Source of the DNA: Pedobacter steynii
GTDB lineage: Bacteria; Bacteroidota; Bacteroidia; Sphingobacteriales; Sphingobacteriaceae
NCBI RefSeq assembly: GCF_900103665.1
Contig: NZ_FNGY01000006.1
Span: 248,001 to 312,000 of the forward strand
Direction of reading: 5' to 3'
Length of the DNA: 64,000 nucleotides
Of this stretch, positions 24,458-33,335 are shown one piece after another. Made by a program: the position numbers and the translations under genes. Within the stretch, counting starts at the first letter, position 1, and each line of letters begins with the position of its first letter. Below the pieces are notes generated by a model. That model made no database searches and was not told the origin of the DNA. It saw only the letters and a program-made list of their open reading frames with translations.

Positions 24458-26926
24458 ATGGATATACAATTTATTGGAGAGAACCTCCTGCCCGGTAAAA
24501 TCGGCCAATTCTTTATTGTTTTAGCGTTTGCCGCTTCTTTACTCTCTGCGATTTCCTATTTCTTCGCAGCAAAGAATAAAGACCTTGGAGATCAATCATG
24601 GACCCGCTTAGGGCGGATTTCATTCTTAATAAACTGGGTAAGTATCCTGGGCATAGGAATCACCTTATTTTACCTCATCCTAAATCACAATAACGAATAT
24701 TATTACGTTTATTCTCACTCTTCCAAAGCGCTTCCGGTATATTATATCGTTTCTGCTTTCTGGGAAGGACAGGAGGGTAGTTTCTGGTTATGGGCATTCT
24801 GGCAGGCTTTGCTTGGTGGGGTTTTAATCTGGAAAGCCAAATCCTGGGAAAACGGAGTGATGACCATTGTTGCTTTCTCACAGGTATTCCTGACTTCGAT
24901 GTTGCTGGGGGTACAAATCTTCGGCGAAAGAATCGGAAGTTCTCCTTTTATCCTGTTGAGGGAAGCTGTAAATCTTAAAGAAATGGCACCGGTAGTATTT
25001 GCCGATGCTGAAAACTATAAAAATTACCTGAAGTTCATTACCGACGGACGGGGTTTGAATCCTTTATTACAAAACTATTGGATGGTGATCCATCCGCCAA
25101 CACTGTTCCTTGGATTTGCGAGTATGATCGTCCCGTTTGCGTACGCGGTGACTGGTTTATGGCAGCGGAAATATAAAGAATGGGTTAAGCCGGCAATGCC
25201 ATGGGCATTATTTGCGGTGATGATATTGGGAACGGGAATTATTATGGGCTCTTTCTGGGCGTATGAAGCCCTGAATTTCGGAGGCTTCTGGGCATGGGAC
25301 CCGGTAGAAAATGCGTCTATTATTCCATGGCTGACCCTGATTGCAGGTGTTCACGTGATGATCGCTTTCAAAAATACGGGACATTCCTTCTTTACAGCAA
25401 TTATTTTGGTGATCATCAGTTTTGTACTGGTATTATACGCGTCCTTCCTTACCAGGAGTGGTATTCTTGGAGAGACGTCTGTTCACTCTTTCACCGATCT
25501 TGGTATGTTTGGTCACCTGATCTTATACAATGTGGTATTCCTGGCCTTACCGGTATACCTGTTGATCTCAAGATGGAAAGAATTGCCGATTACGAATAAA
25601 GATGAAGAAACTTATTCCAGGGAATTCTGGATGTTTATCGGTGCATTGGTCGTTACTGTGGCCTGTATCCAGGTGATCTTCTCTACTTCAGTGCCGGTAT
25701 TCAATGCCGCATTCGGAACCAAATTTGCGCCTCCGATTGATGCAATCAAATATTATAACCAATGGCAGGCACCTTTTGCCATTCTGGTTACGTTTATCTC
25801 TGGTTTCTCTCAGTTCATGAAATACAAGAGAACAGATACCCGTAAATTTTACAGCAGCCTGATTGCTTCTATTCTATTTGCAATAGTCATCACCGCAGGC
25901 TTTGTTTACCTGACAAATATCTATACCAATTTAATGTATATCCTGCTGACGTTCAGTTGTGTGTTCGCCATCCTTGCCAATGCAAGGATCCTCGGACAAG
26001 CCTTCGGCGGGAAACGTAAACTGGTAGGGGCCGCAGTAGCGCACATGGGATTTGCTTTATTATTGGTTGGCGCATTGGTTGCCGCAGCAACGAATAAGCC
26101 GATCTCTCTGAATGCAACGAACTTCATCCCGGTGAAGGATTTTGAAAAAGCGGAGAAGCCTGGTGAAAACATCGTGCTCTACAAAAACGAGCCTAAGAAA
26201 ATGGGTAGGTATATGGTTACTTATACCAGAGATACGACCGTTGCGCCAAATACGATCTTTACCTTAAACTTTAAGGTTTATGATGAGGAGACGGGTAAGC
26301 TGAAAGAAGATTTTGAATTGAATCCTCATGTTCAGGCGAACGAGAAAATGGGCTTAATCGCTTCTCCGGATACCAAACATTACCTTACTTACGACGTATA
26401 TACGCACATCACGAGTGCGCCGGATAAAAAACAAACCCGCGGGGACCATGAAGAAACCAATCCGGAAGAAAATTATAAAGCACCAAGGATTGTAAATGTG
26501 AGCACAGGAGATACCCTGCATACCAGCAGCGGGATCATTACCGTAAAAGGCCTGAACAACCAGCCAAAGGCGAAAAGCCTGGCATTGGCTCCCGGCGACC
26601 TTGCTGTAGGTTTACCATTGGAAGTAGTGGTCAACGGAAAGACGTATAAAACAGAACCGATCTTCCTGGTAAAAGGAAACAATACATTTGATTTTGCCCG
26701 TAATATTGATGAACTGGGACTAAGATTCAGGTTTACCAAAGTCCTTCCTGATCAGCAAAAAGTAGAGCTCCAGGTGTATGAGAAGCCTCAGCAGGCAAAA
26801 GACTGGGTAGTATTTAAAGCGATTGAGTTTCCTTATATCAATTTATACTGGGCAGGAACAATTGTCATGGTGATCGGATTTTTACTTTCGATCCTGAGAA
26901 GACAAAAAGAGGTTAAATCCGTTTAA
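24458..26926 (+). CDS. ccmF: Cytochrome c haem lyase subunit CcmF
   Basis: 822 residues with about 14 hydrophobic segments. The haem-handling WWD domain is clear near residues 270-290 (FGGFWAWDPVENASIIPWL), and EGSFWLWAFW and HPPTLFLGF are also CcmF features. The long soluble part near residues 550-790 is the periplasmic domain. With CcmH-type partners CcmF attaches haem to apocytochrome c. No CcmH or CcmG gene is adjacent. It could also be annotated CcsA, but the length and the partner ccmE support CcmF. Confidence 0.92.
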   Translation: MDIQFIGENLLPGKIGQFFIVLAFAASLLSAISYFFAAKNKDLGDQSWTRLGRISFLINWVSILGIGITLFYLILNHNNEYYYVYSHSSKALPVYYIVSAFWEGQEGSFWLWAFWQALLGGVLIWKAKSWENGVMTIVAFSQVFLTSMLLGVQIFGERIGSSPFILLREAVNLKEMAPVVFADAENYKNYLKFITDGRGLNPLLQNYWMVIHPPTLFLGFASMIVPFAYAVTGLWQRKYKEWVKPAMPWALFAVMILGTGIIMGSFWAYEALNFGGFWAWDPVENASIIPWLTLIAGVHVMIAFKNTGHSFFTAIILVIISFVLVLYASFLTRSGILGETSVHSFTDLGMFGHLILYNVVFLALPVYLLISRWKELPITNKDEETYSREFWMFIGALVVTVACIQVIFSTSVPVFNAAFGTKFAPPIDAIKYYNQWQAPFAILVTFISGFSQFMKYKRTDTRKFYSSLIASILFAIVITAGFVYLTNIYTNLMYILLTFSCVFAILANARILGQAFGGKRKLVGAAVAHMGFALLLVGALVAAATNKPISLNATNFIPVKDFEKAEKPGENIVLYKNEPKKMGRYMVTYTRDTTVAPNTIFTLNFKVYDEETGKLKEDFELNPHVQANEKMGLIASPDTKHYLTYDVYTHITSAPDKKQTRGDHEETNPEENYKAPRIVNVSTGDTLHTSSGIITVKGLNNQPKAKSLALAPGDLAVGLPLEVVVNGKTYKTEPIFLVKGNNTFDFARNIDELGLRFRFTKVLPDQQKVELQVYEKPQQAKDWVVFKAIEFPYINLYWAGTIVMVIGFLLSILRRQKEVKSV

Positions 26927-26945
26927 TTTACCATTGCCAAAAGAG

Positions 26946-27707
26946 ATGAAAATTGTTTGTATCGGTTCGGGGAATGTGGCTACACATTTTGCAAATGCTT
27001 TTAAAGCAAATGCTGCAGAGCTGATTCAGGTCTGGAGTAAAAATCAGGACCATGCTGCAGAATTGGCAGGCGTAACGGGGGCACAGCCGATCTCTGACTT
27101 AAAAGAGATTGACCCTGAGGCTGATTTATACCTCATTGCGGTAAAAGATGATGCCATTCCGGAAGTGATAACAGCGCTGGCCAATGTGAAGGGAATGGTG
27201 GTCCATACTTCAGGGGCGACAGACATCGGGGTATTCTCTGAAACAGGGATGAACTTCGGGGTTTTATATCCATTGCAGACTTTTTCCAAACAAAAAGCCC
27301 TCGATTTTAACCAGGTTCCACTTTGTATCGAAGCTAAAGATCAGGAAACACTGGATGCCTTAAAATCCATTGCCCGGATGCTGAGTCCGCTGGTATATGA
27401 AGTAAACTCTGAAAAGAGAAGGATTTTACACCTCTCGGCGGTATTTGCCTGTAACTTTGTAAATCACTTATATGCCTTAAGCAATGAGATTCTGCAAAAG
27501 AACGACCTTGATTTTGAGATTTTAAGACCCTTGATCATGGAAACGGCAGTAAAGGTTCAGGATGCTTTTCCCGCAGATGTACAGACCGGACCAGCGATTC
27601 GTAACGACGAACAAACGATTATAAAACATAAAGAATTGTTGAAAGATAGGCCTGAATTGAAGGATATCTATGAAACTTTAAGTAAAAGCATTAAAAAAAC
27701 ACATTAA
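26946..27707 (+). CDS. DUF2520 Rossmann-fold protein, NADP-dependent oxidoreductase-like
   Basis: 253 residues. An N-terminal nucleotide-binding motif, IVCIGSGNVATHFANAF, is followed by a helical domain with HLSAVFACNFVNHLYALSNEIL, the pattern of the Rossmann-like plus DUF2520 family related to pyrroline-5-carboxylate and ketopantoate reductases. The reaction is unknown. I prefer ATG at 26946 to the in-frame TTG at 26934, which lies 8 bases after the ccmF stop. It is likely the last gene of the ccmEF unit. Confidence 0.82.
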   Translation: MKIVCIGSGNVATHFANAFKANAAELIQVWSKNQDHAAELAGVTGAQPISDLKEIDPEADLYLIAVKDDAIPEVITALANVKGMVVHTSGATDIGVFSETGMNFGVLYPLQTFSKQKALDFNQVPLCIEAKDQETLDALKSIARMLSPLVYEVNSEKRRILHLSAVFACNFVNHLYALSNEILQKNDLDFEILRPLIMETAVKVQDAFPADVQTGPAIRNDEQTIIKHKELLKDRPELKDIYETLSKSIKKTH

Positions 27708-27732
27708 TCGTGTAATTGCGGTTTTTGGTGCT

Positions 27733-27740
27733 TATTTTTG
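27733..27740 (+). promoter_or_regulatory. Candidate -7 promoter box of the ferredoxin-iscX-kdsC run
   Basis: TATTTTTG matches TAnnTTTG and ends 10 bases before the ferredoxin ATG at 27751. Confidence 0.4.
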
Positions 27741-27750
27741 AGACCTAATT

Positions 27751-28083
27751 ATGAGTATTTTTAAATTAAAGATAAATTTTGAAGAGCAGGGTAAAGAATC
27801 AATAGAGCTTCCAATAGCTGGAGGGGAATCGGTTCTTGATGTATGCCATGATCACGGAATAGAATTACAACACAACTGCGGGGGAGTATGCGGTTGTAGT
27901 ACTTGTCATGTATATGTGACTAAAGGAATGGACGATATTCAGGAAATTTCCGATAAGGAAGAAGACTTTATTGATCGTGCAGTTCGCCCAAGGATTACCT
28001 CCAGACTGGGTTGCCAGTGTGTAGTGATCAGCGGAGATATTGAAGTAACGATCCCTGATCAGTCTGAGTTTTTAGGCCATTAA
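27751..28083 (+). CDS. fdx: 2Fe-2S ferredoxin, Isc type
   Basis: 110 residues. The adrenodoxin-type cluster ligands are Cys43, Cys49 and Cys52 (NCGGVCGCSTCHV, spacing x5, x2) plus one Cys of GCQC near residue 90. Such ferredoxins donate electrons during Fe-S assembly on IscU. Extra cysteines (47, and the second of CQC) are also common in the family. It lies 18 bases before iscX, and hscA is encoded at 6459, so the ISC genes are spread over the chromosome. Confidence 0.9.
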   Translation: MSIFKLKINFEEQGKESIELPIAGGESVLDVCHDHGIELQHNCGGVCGCSTCHVYVTKGMDDIQEISDKEEDFIDRAVRPRITSRLGCQCVVISGDIEVTIPDQSEFLGH

Positions 28084-28101
28084 TTAACAAACAAACATTA
28101 T

Positions 28102-28344
28102 ATGCAAGATAAATTTGCTTTACCAATTTATTGGAACGACCACGAGGATATCGCTCAGGAGTTATATGAGAAATTTGGGGACGAATTCAATGAAGCCAAA
28201 ATATACCGTATCAGGTTTACTGAATTATTAGAATGGGTTTTAACACTGCCTAATTTTAAAGGAACCAAAGAGGAAAGTACTGAAGGCCACCTGGAGCAAA
28301 TCCAGTCTGCCTGGGTTTATGAATGGAGAGATAACCAAGACTAG
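28102..28344 (+). CDS. iscX: Fe-S assembly protein IscX
   Basis: 80 residues, acidic, with the IscX pattern: YWNDHEDIAQELYEKFGDEFNEAKIYRIRFTELLEWVLTLPNF and the closing IQSAWVYEW. IscX is a small adaptor that binds the cysteine desulfurase IscS and may regulate or supply iron to cluster assembly. Its place right after a 2Fe-2S ferredoxin supports the call. It is 5 bases from the next gene. Confidence 0.88.
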   Translation: MQDKFALPIYWNDHEDIAQELYEKFGDEFNEAKIYRIRFTELLEWVLTLPNFKGTKEESTEGHLEQIQSAWVYEWRDNQD

Positions 28345-28349
28345 ACCTG

Positions 28350-28877
28350 ATGTTTCTGCAAAAACTTAAAGAAATCACCACATTTATATTTGATGTAGAT
28401 GGGGTATTAACCAATGGTGATATCTTGGCCTCTGATTCGGGGGAGTTTTTGCGGACATTTAATATTAAAGATGGTTATGCCCTTCAACTGGCGGTGAAAC
28501 GTGGATTCCATGTTTGCATCATCTCCGGCGGAAAAGGTCAGGCCATGCAAAAACGCTTTGAAGGTTTAGGCATTAAAGCCGTCTTTCTGGGCGTTTCTGA
28601 TAAAGTACAGGTCTTCCATCAATACCTGGAAAAAATACAGACCGGGGCAACTCAGGTACTGTATATGGGAGATGACATCCCTGATCTTAAAGTCATGAAA
28701 CTGGTAGGGCTCCCTACCTGTCCGGCTGATGCTGTTCCGGAAATTAAAGCCATTTCTCAATATATTTCTCCTTATACCGGTGGTAAAACTGCGGTGAGAG
28801 ACGTTATCGAAAAAGTACTCCGGGTGCAGGAACAATGGTTTGATGAGCAACCTTCTGCCGCAGATTCAGGTAAATAA
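28350..28877 (+). CDS. kdsC: KdsC-like HAD phosphatase
   Basis: 175 residues. HAD motif I is FDVDGVLTNG (Asp15 and Asp17), IISGG is motif II and YMGDDIPDL is motif IV, with no cap domain, as in KdsC. KdsC removes phosphate from 3-deoxy-manno-octulosonate 8-phosphate on the way to the Kdo of lipopolysaccharide. The first hydrophobic segment is part of the fold, not a signal. It follows iscX by 5 bases, though no functional link is known. A related sugar phosphatase cannot be excluded. Confidence 0.87.
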   Translation: MFLQKLKEITTFIFDVDGVLTNGDILASDSGEFLRTFNIKDGYALQLAVKRGFHVCIISGGKGQAMQKRFEGLGIKAVFLGVSDKVQVFHQYLEKIQTGATQVLYMGDDIPDLKVMKLVGLPTCPADAVPEIKAISQYISPYTGGKTAVRDVIEKVLRVQEQWFDEQPSAADSGK

Positions 28878-28892
28878 TACTGCTTTTCTTTT

Positions 28893-28908
28893 GTAACACG
28901 TATGTTAC
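28893..28908. promoter_or_regulatory. Palindrome GTAACA-N4-TGTTAC upstream of the Spy-like gene
   Basis: The 6-base arms are perfect and the right arm runs straight into a near-promoter sequence TACTTTG. The position, about 80 bases before the Spy-like gene, would suit a dimeric repressor or activator site. It is seen once and is unproven. Confidence 0.35.
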
Positions 28909-28986
28909 TTTGCGGCGATTAAACTAAATTCCTTCCGGCTCCTCTAATCTTAAAAAACAATAGAACCGGTTTAATATTAGAATCCT

Positions 28987-29391
28987 ATGAAAAAATTATT
29001 GATGATTTGCGGACTGTTATTCAGTGTAATTACATTCGCACAAGCTCAGCAAGATGGTGGTCGTAAAATGAGAACCCCTGAAGAAAGAGCACAAAAGAAT
29101 GCAGAAGGCCTGACTAAGAGACTAGGTCTTAATGACGATCAGAAAACGAAAGCTACTGCTATCTTTTTGGACCAGGCCAATGCGGTAAATAAAGCACGTG
29201 AAGCTGGTTCAGGTGATAAAGAGGCGAGAAGGGCGGAAATGCTGAAACTAAGTGATGAAACCGACGCTAAAATTAACGCATTGCTAACTGAAGACCAAAA
29301 AAAAACTTACGAAACCTGGAAAGCAGAACGTAAAGATAAAATGAAAAAAGGAATGAGAGGTGATGGCCAGAAACCTGCCGGAGACCAATAA
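28987..29391 (+). CDS. Spy/CpxP-like periplasmic protein
   Basis: 134 residues with a signal peptide ending near TFAQA-Q. The mature part is highly charged and helical: AQKNAEGLTKRLGLNDDQKTKATAIF, then LLTEDQKKTYETWKAERKDKMKK. The repeated LxxxQK units resemble the LTxxQ motif of Spy and CpxP, small periplasmic chaperones induced by envelope stress. The Lys- and Gly-rich tail is common in Bacteroidota versions. The role is inferred from this resemblance only. A terminator follows. Confidence 0.72.
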   Translation: MKKLLMICGLLFSVITFAQAQQDGGRKMRTPEERAQKNAEGLTKRLGLNDDQKTKATAIFLDQANAVNKAREAGSGDKEARRAEMLKLSDETDAKINALLTEDQKKTYETWKAERKDKMKKGMRGDGQKPAGDQ

Positions 29392-29413
29392 AAATCAATT
29401 AATGCAAATAACA

Positions 29414-29434
29414 GAAGCGGCCTTTGGCCGCTTT
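29414..29434 (+). terminator. Rho-independent terminator after the Spy-like gene
   Basis: AAGCGGCC (29414-29421) pairs with GGCCGCTT (29425-29432) around TTT and more T follow, then a T-rich stretch. Confidence 0.88.
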
Positions 29435-29436
29435 TG

Positions 29437-29444
29437 TTATTTTT
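29437..29444 (+). promoter_or_regulatory. Candidate -7 promoter box of maf
   Basis: TATTTTTG matches TAnnTTTG, directly after the preceding terminator and 16 bases before the maf ATG at 29461. It overlaps the in-frame start at 29434, which argues that the longer reading is not used. Confidence 0.5.
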
Positions 29445-29460
29445 GTGCAAAAATTCACTT

Positions 29461-30042
29461 ATGTATCAGCAAAGACTTCCGATTATCCTGGCCTCCAAAT
29501 CTCCACGCAGACAGGAATTGTTAAGCGCCATGAACCTTGATTTTAAAGTCGTGCTAAAGGAGGTTGATGAGAGTTATCCAGAGGAGCTCCTTCCCGCTGA
29601 AATCGCGGTATATATTGCTGAGAAGAAAGCCAAAGCATTTGATGAAGACAGCAAAGGAAGTATCATCATTACCGCTGATACCATTGTGGCGTATAACGGA
29701 GAGATTCTGGGGAAACCGGAAGATGCGCATCATGCCACAGAAATGCTGACTAAACTATCAGGCACCAACCATCAGGTATATACAGGAGTAAGTTTAATCT
29801 GCAATGGAGAGATGCGCTCTTTCTATGATACTACAGAGGTTTTTTTCAATGACCTCAGTCCGGAACAGATCAGTTATTATATTAAAAACTATAAACCAAT
29901 GGATAAAGCAGGAGCTTACGGAATTCAGGATTGGATTGGTATGATTGCTGTGAAAAAAATAATTGGTTCTTATACCAATGTGATGGGACTGCCTACGGAA
30001 AAGCTATATAAGGCTTTAGCGGATCAGAACTGGACGGTTTAA
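29461..30042 (+). CDS. maf: Maf family nucleoside triphosphate pyrophosphatase
   Basis: 193 residues. The hallmark start ILASKSPRRQELL (with the Ser-Arg-Arg site), the central TADTIVAYNGEILGKP, and KAGAYGIQ near the end are conserved Maf motifs. The enzyme hydrolyses dTTP, UTP or modified nucleotides to monophosphates and cleans the pool. I chose ATG at 29461; nine extra residues from 29434 would overlap the promoter box. The stop overlaps the stop of the convergent ppx-like gene by sharing TTAA. Confidence 0.92.
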   Translation: MYQQRLPIILASKSPRRQELLSAMNLDFKVVLKEVDESYPEELLPAEIAVYIAEKKAKAFDEDSKGSIIITADTIVAYNGEILGKPEDAHHATEMLTKLSGTNHQVYTGVSLICNGEMRSFYDTTEVFFNDLSPEQISYYIKNYKPMDKAGAYGIQDWIGMIAVKKIIGSYTNVMGLPTEKLYKALADQNWTV

Positions 30043-30944
30043 TTTTGCAGGTCGGCCAATACACCCATTTTAAGGTCGTAGGTAGATAAACTTAGTTTTT
30101 CGATATTTCCTGCCGACAGGATATAGTCTGTCAGTATGGAAGCCATAACGATCATGTCTACCCTTAAACGGATGAGTCCCGGCATCTTTTCCCTTTCTTC
30201 ATGAGCGGAAGCAATGAAGGTTGCTGATAGTGCTTTGTAGGCCGGAATATCAATAGGATAGTGTTTCGTCTCTTTCAGATTCAATTCCGGATATAGCATA
30301 CCGGTAAAGGTCTCAAAGGCGCCCGCTGAGCCAATTAAATGTTTAGGGCGATACAAGTTCAGTACGTCCTTTAAGTCGCTTAATTCTGCATCTAAATGGC
30401 GTGTAATCGCATTTTGATCGGCTGTTGTAATGGGGTCGGAATGAAAGAAGGCCTGCATTAAACGTGCAGCACCAATATTGTAGCTTTTCTTCCAGAGCAG
30501 TTCTTCTTTATTGCAAATGATAAATTCGGTACTGCCTCCTCCGATGTCCATAATCAGTGCAGTCCCGTTGATCACCCCTGTGGCCCTTACCCCTTTGAAG
30601 ATATAGGTCGCTTCTTCATCGCCACTAATTACTTCGATGTCAATTCCTGCATAATTTTTAGCGGCTTTAACGAAGCTGCTGCCATTTTCTGCACTTCGGA
30701 TGGCAGAGGTTGCGGTGGCTTTGACGAGCTCAACTTCGTGCTCCTTGATGAGCAGGCTAAACTTTTCCAACGCCAGGAGGCCTCTTTCGAAAGCCTCCTG
30801 GATGATGAAATTGTCATTGATCTTCCCTTCGCCAAGTCGTACGGGAAGGTTTGTTTTATAACAAATACTGGTGTCATCCGCTGTAAGTTCAGCAATGATC
30901 AGGTGGAAAGTGTTCGTTCCAAGGTCAATAACAGCAACCTTCAT
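30039..30944 (-). CDS. Ppx/GppA family exopolyphosphatase
   Basis: 301 residues with the actin-like phosphatase pattern: VIDLGTNTFHLIIAE (phosphate 1), ATATSAIRSAENG, ISGDEEATYIFKGV and LIMDIGGGSTEFII (phosphate 2). These enzymes degrade polyphosphate or pppGpp; 300 residues corresponds to the short two-domain form without the C-terminal HD domain. It is downstream of the NatAB-type transporter genes by 5 bases and ends convergently on maf. Confidence 0.9.
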   Translation of the reverse strand: MKVAVIDLGTNTFHLIIAELTADDTSICYKTNLPVRLGEGKINDNFIIQEAFERGLLALEKFSLLIKEHEVELVKATATSAIRSAENGSSFVKAAKNYAGIDIEVISGDEEATYIFKGVRATGVINGTALIMDIGGGSTEFIICNKEELLWKKSYNIGAARLMQAFFHSDPITTADQNAITRHLDAELSDLKDVLNLYRPKHLIGSAGAFETFTGMLYPELNLKETKHYPIDIPAYKALSATFIASAHEEREKMPGLIRLRVDMIVMASILTDYILSAGNIEKLSLSTYDLKMGVLADLQN

Positions 30945-30949
30945 TCGGG

Positions 30950-32284
30950 TTAATTTTTATAGGTAAACCATTTAATCATTTCTTTCAGGCTTGTCTTTTT
31001 ACCATACATCAGGATACCAACCCTGTATATTCTCGAGGCCAGCCAAACCGTGCCAATAAATCCGACTACGAGGATCAGCATAGATAATGCCAATTGCCAA
31101 TCCGGAACGCCATAAGGTAAGCGGACCACCATTGCAATAGGAGAGGTAAAAGGAATCATGGATAACCAGAAAGCAATCGGGCCATATGGATCGTTGGTCA
31201 CTACGCTTAAAGAAAGGGCATAACCGACCAGTAAAGGCATCATCACCGGCATCATAAACTGTTGGGTCTCTGTTTCCGAATCTACGGCAGAACCAATTGC
31301 AGCATAGAGGGCGCTGTAAAATAAATATCCGCCGATAAAGAAAAATATAAATACCAGAATGATCTTCGTCAGGTCTAAACTGGCCAGACTTTTCTGCATT
31401 GCCAATACCGGACTGTCCACAGGACTATTCACCGCTGGAGAGATGCTGGTTCCATCTTTAGCTTTTATGGCCACTGAGGTGTTCTGTGCGATGGCATCCT
31501 TGCCCACAAAAGCACTGACGGCCAGGGTAGAGATGGATGCGGTAAGCACGATCCAGAGTACAAACTGTGTCAGCCCCACCAGGGCGATGCCGATGATTTT
31601 ACCCATCATCAGCTGGAAAGGTTTTACTGAAGAGATCATAATTTCGATGATTCTGCTGGTTTTCTCTTCGATAACACCACGCATCACCTGTATTCCGTAT
31701 AAAAGGATGAACATAAACATGAATATCCCTGCTGCGGTTCCGATAATGGTACTGGCACCGGCACTGGAATCTTCTTCTTTTCCGGCTTCGCCGATCTTTT
31801 TAGTGTCAATATTCACGTCGGTTTTTAAGCCATCCAGGTCGGTCTGGGAAATCCCTGAGGCTTTTAATTTCTGTGTGCGGATCAGCTCTTCGATATCACC
31901 AGACACGCGGTTGCTGAGGGAAAGTCCGGCTTGTTTAGTGCCGATCAGCTGTATTCCTTTAGGAGAACTGATGTCGAATTCCGGCAGGTAAAGAATATAG
32001 TCGTATTCAGTTGTTTTTAAAGATGACTTCATCGCTTCCAGCGATTGATTGACATAGGCATAACCTATATTTTTAGTCGGCTGAAGTTTCTCCGTCAAAG
32101 ATTTGTTGTTGTTAACAACGGCAACTTTATTAAAGGTCCCTTTTACTCCCTGAATAGAAAAGTAAATGATCAGTCCGTAAAAGCCGGCAACGATCAGTGG
32201 TGTAAGTAAAGTCATGATGATGAACGACTTCTTTTTTACCCTGGATAAGTATTCTCTTTGTATGATGAGTAAGATTTTGTTCAT
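30950..32284 (-). CDS. NatB-like ABC-2 transporter permease
   Basis: 444 residues. One N-terminal membrane segment (about 23-45) follows IIQREYLSRVKKKSFIIMTLLTPL, typical of NatB and other ABC-2 exporters; a periplasmic domain and five C-terminal segments (from about 185) follow, with GVIEEKTSRIIEIMISSVKPFQLMMGKIIG as the cytoplasmic coupling region. It probably exports ions or a small molecule with the ATPase encoded just upstream; their frames overlap by 4 bases. The substrate cannot be told. Confidence 0.87.
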   Translation of the reverse strand: MNKILLIIQREYLSRVKKKSFIIMTLLTPLIVAGFYGLIIYFSIQGVKGTFNKVAVVNNNKSLTEKLQPTKNIGYAYVNQSLEAMKSSLKTTEYDYILYLPEFDISSPKGIQLIGTKQAGLSLSNRVSGDIEELIRTQKLKASGISQTDLDGLKTDVNIDTKKIGEAGKEEDSSAGASTIIGTAAGIFMFMFILLYGIQVMRGVIEEKTSRIIEIMISSVKPFQLMMGKIIGIALVGLTQFVLWIVLTASISTLAVSAFVGKDAIAQNTSVAIKAKDGTSISPAVNSPVDSPVLAMQKSLASLDLTKIILVFIFFFIGGYLFYSALYAAIGSAVDSETETQQFMMPVMMPLLVGYALSLSVVTNDPYGPIAFWLSMIPFTSPIAMVVRLPYGVPDWQLALSMLILVVGFIGTVWLASRIYRVGILMYGKKTSLKEMIKWFTYKN

Positions 32285-33195
32285 GGCTTTTGGTCTTGTT
32301 GGGTTACTTTTTGAATGAAAATGTCGTTCATGGTAGGGATTACTTCATCCAGGCGGTTAATGGATACATGTGGAAGTAATGCAGATAGGACCTGGTTGGC
32401 GGTTTGCTCCTCCCGGATCCTGATCTTCAGCTGGGTTTTTCCATTTACAGTTTCTGCCTGTAATACTTCAAAAAGCTGATTTGAGTTTTCAACGTTATAA
32501 TCACCTTCATATTCCAGCCAAAAGGTATTGTTGCGGTATTGTTCCCTGATCTCCTTAACGGGGCCGTCCAGAATTTTCTTTGAGCGGTGGATGAGGGCAA
32601 TGTTGTCACACAGTTCTTCAACAGATTCCATTCTATGGGTGGAGAAGATAAAGGTTGCGCCTGCCTTGTTTAATTCCAGGATTTCATTTTTTATGATGTC
32701 TGCATTTACAGGATCAAAACCGGAGAAGGGTTCATCAAGAATGATGAGTTCCGGCTGATGCAGTACGGTGGCCACAAACTGTACTTTTTGCTGCATTCCT
32801 TTACTGAGGTCTTCGACCTTTTTCTTCCACCAATCGGCCATTTCCAGTTTTTCAAACCAAAACCTGATTCTTCTGGTCGCTTCAGTTGTACTCAATCCTT
32901 TCAGCTTGGCGAGGTAAAGTACCTGCTCGCCAATTTCCATTTTTTTGTATAAGCCTCTTTCTTCGGGCAGATAACCGATTTGAGAGATGTGCTCTACATT
33001 GAGCCGTTCTCCATTGAACAAAACTTCGCCGCTGTCGGGGCCGGTAATTTGAGTGATGATCCTGATGAGGGAGGTCTTTCCTGCACCGTTTGGGCCCAGA
33101 AGTCCAAAGATTTTACCTTTTTCTACCTGCAGGCTGACATCGTCCAATGCGCGGTGGGTAGCGTATTGTTTAACAATATTCTTTATTGTGAGCAT
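32281..33195 (-). CDS. NatA-like ABC transporter ATP-binding protein
   Basis: 304 residues. Walker A is GLLGPNGAGKTS (about 32-43), the signature is DLSKGMQQKVQ and Walker B is LIILDEPFSGFD, followed by the switch STHRM. The C-terminal 80 residues form the extension common in NatA-type export ATPases. It couples to the permease whose start overlaps its stop by 4 bases. The Ppx gene follows in the same direction. Confidence 0.9.
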   Translation of the reverse strand: MLTIKNIVKQYATHRALDDVSLQVEKGKIFGLLGPNGAGKTSLIRIITQITGPDSGEVLFNGERLNVEHISQIGYLPEERGLYKKMEIGEQVLYLAKLKGLSTTEATRRIRFWFEKLEMADWWKKKVEDLSKGMQQKVQFVATVLHQPELIILDEPFSGFDPVNADIIKNEILELNKAGATFIFSTHRMESVEELCDNIALIHRSKKILDGPVKEIREQYRNNTFWLEYEGDYNVENSNQLFEVLQAETVNGKTQLKIRIREEQTANQVLSALLPHVSINRLDEVIPTMNDIFIQKVTQQDQKP

Positions 33196-33274
33196 GTATT
33201 AGTTTTATTAGTCAATAGTTAGTAGCACATCTGACTAAAATGTTACTGTTTTTTTGATAAACTTTTCAAAAAAC

Positions 33275-33312
33275 AAAAAAGGCCATATCTCCTGTTAAAA
33301 AGAGATATGGCC
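33275..33312 (-). terminator. Rho-independent terminator after dnaJ
   Basis: GGCCATATCTC (33281-33291) and GAGATATGGCC (33302-33312) form a perfect 11-bp stem. On the minus strand the stem is followed by TTTTTTG, closing the grpE-dnaJ unit. Confidence 0.92.
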
Positions 33313-33335
33313 TAAACTAATTTCAGGAGTAAATA

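Noticed and set aside
32281..33195. ABC ATPase as the missing CcmA
   Set aside because: At 304 residues it is longer than CcmA, has a NatA-type C-terminal extension and overlaps an ABC-2 permease gene that is its obvious partner.
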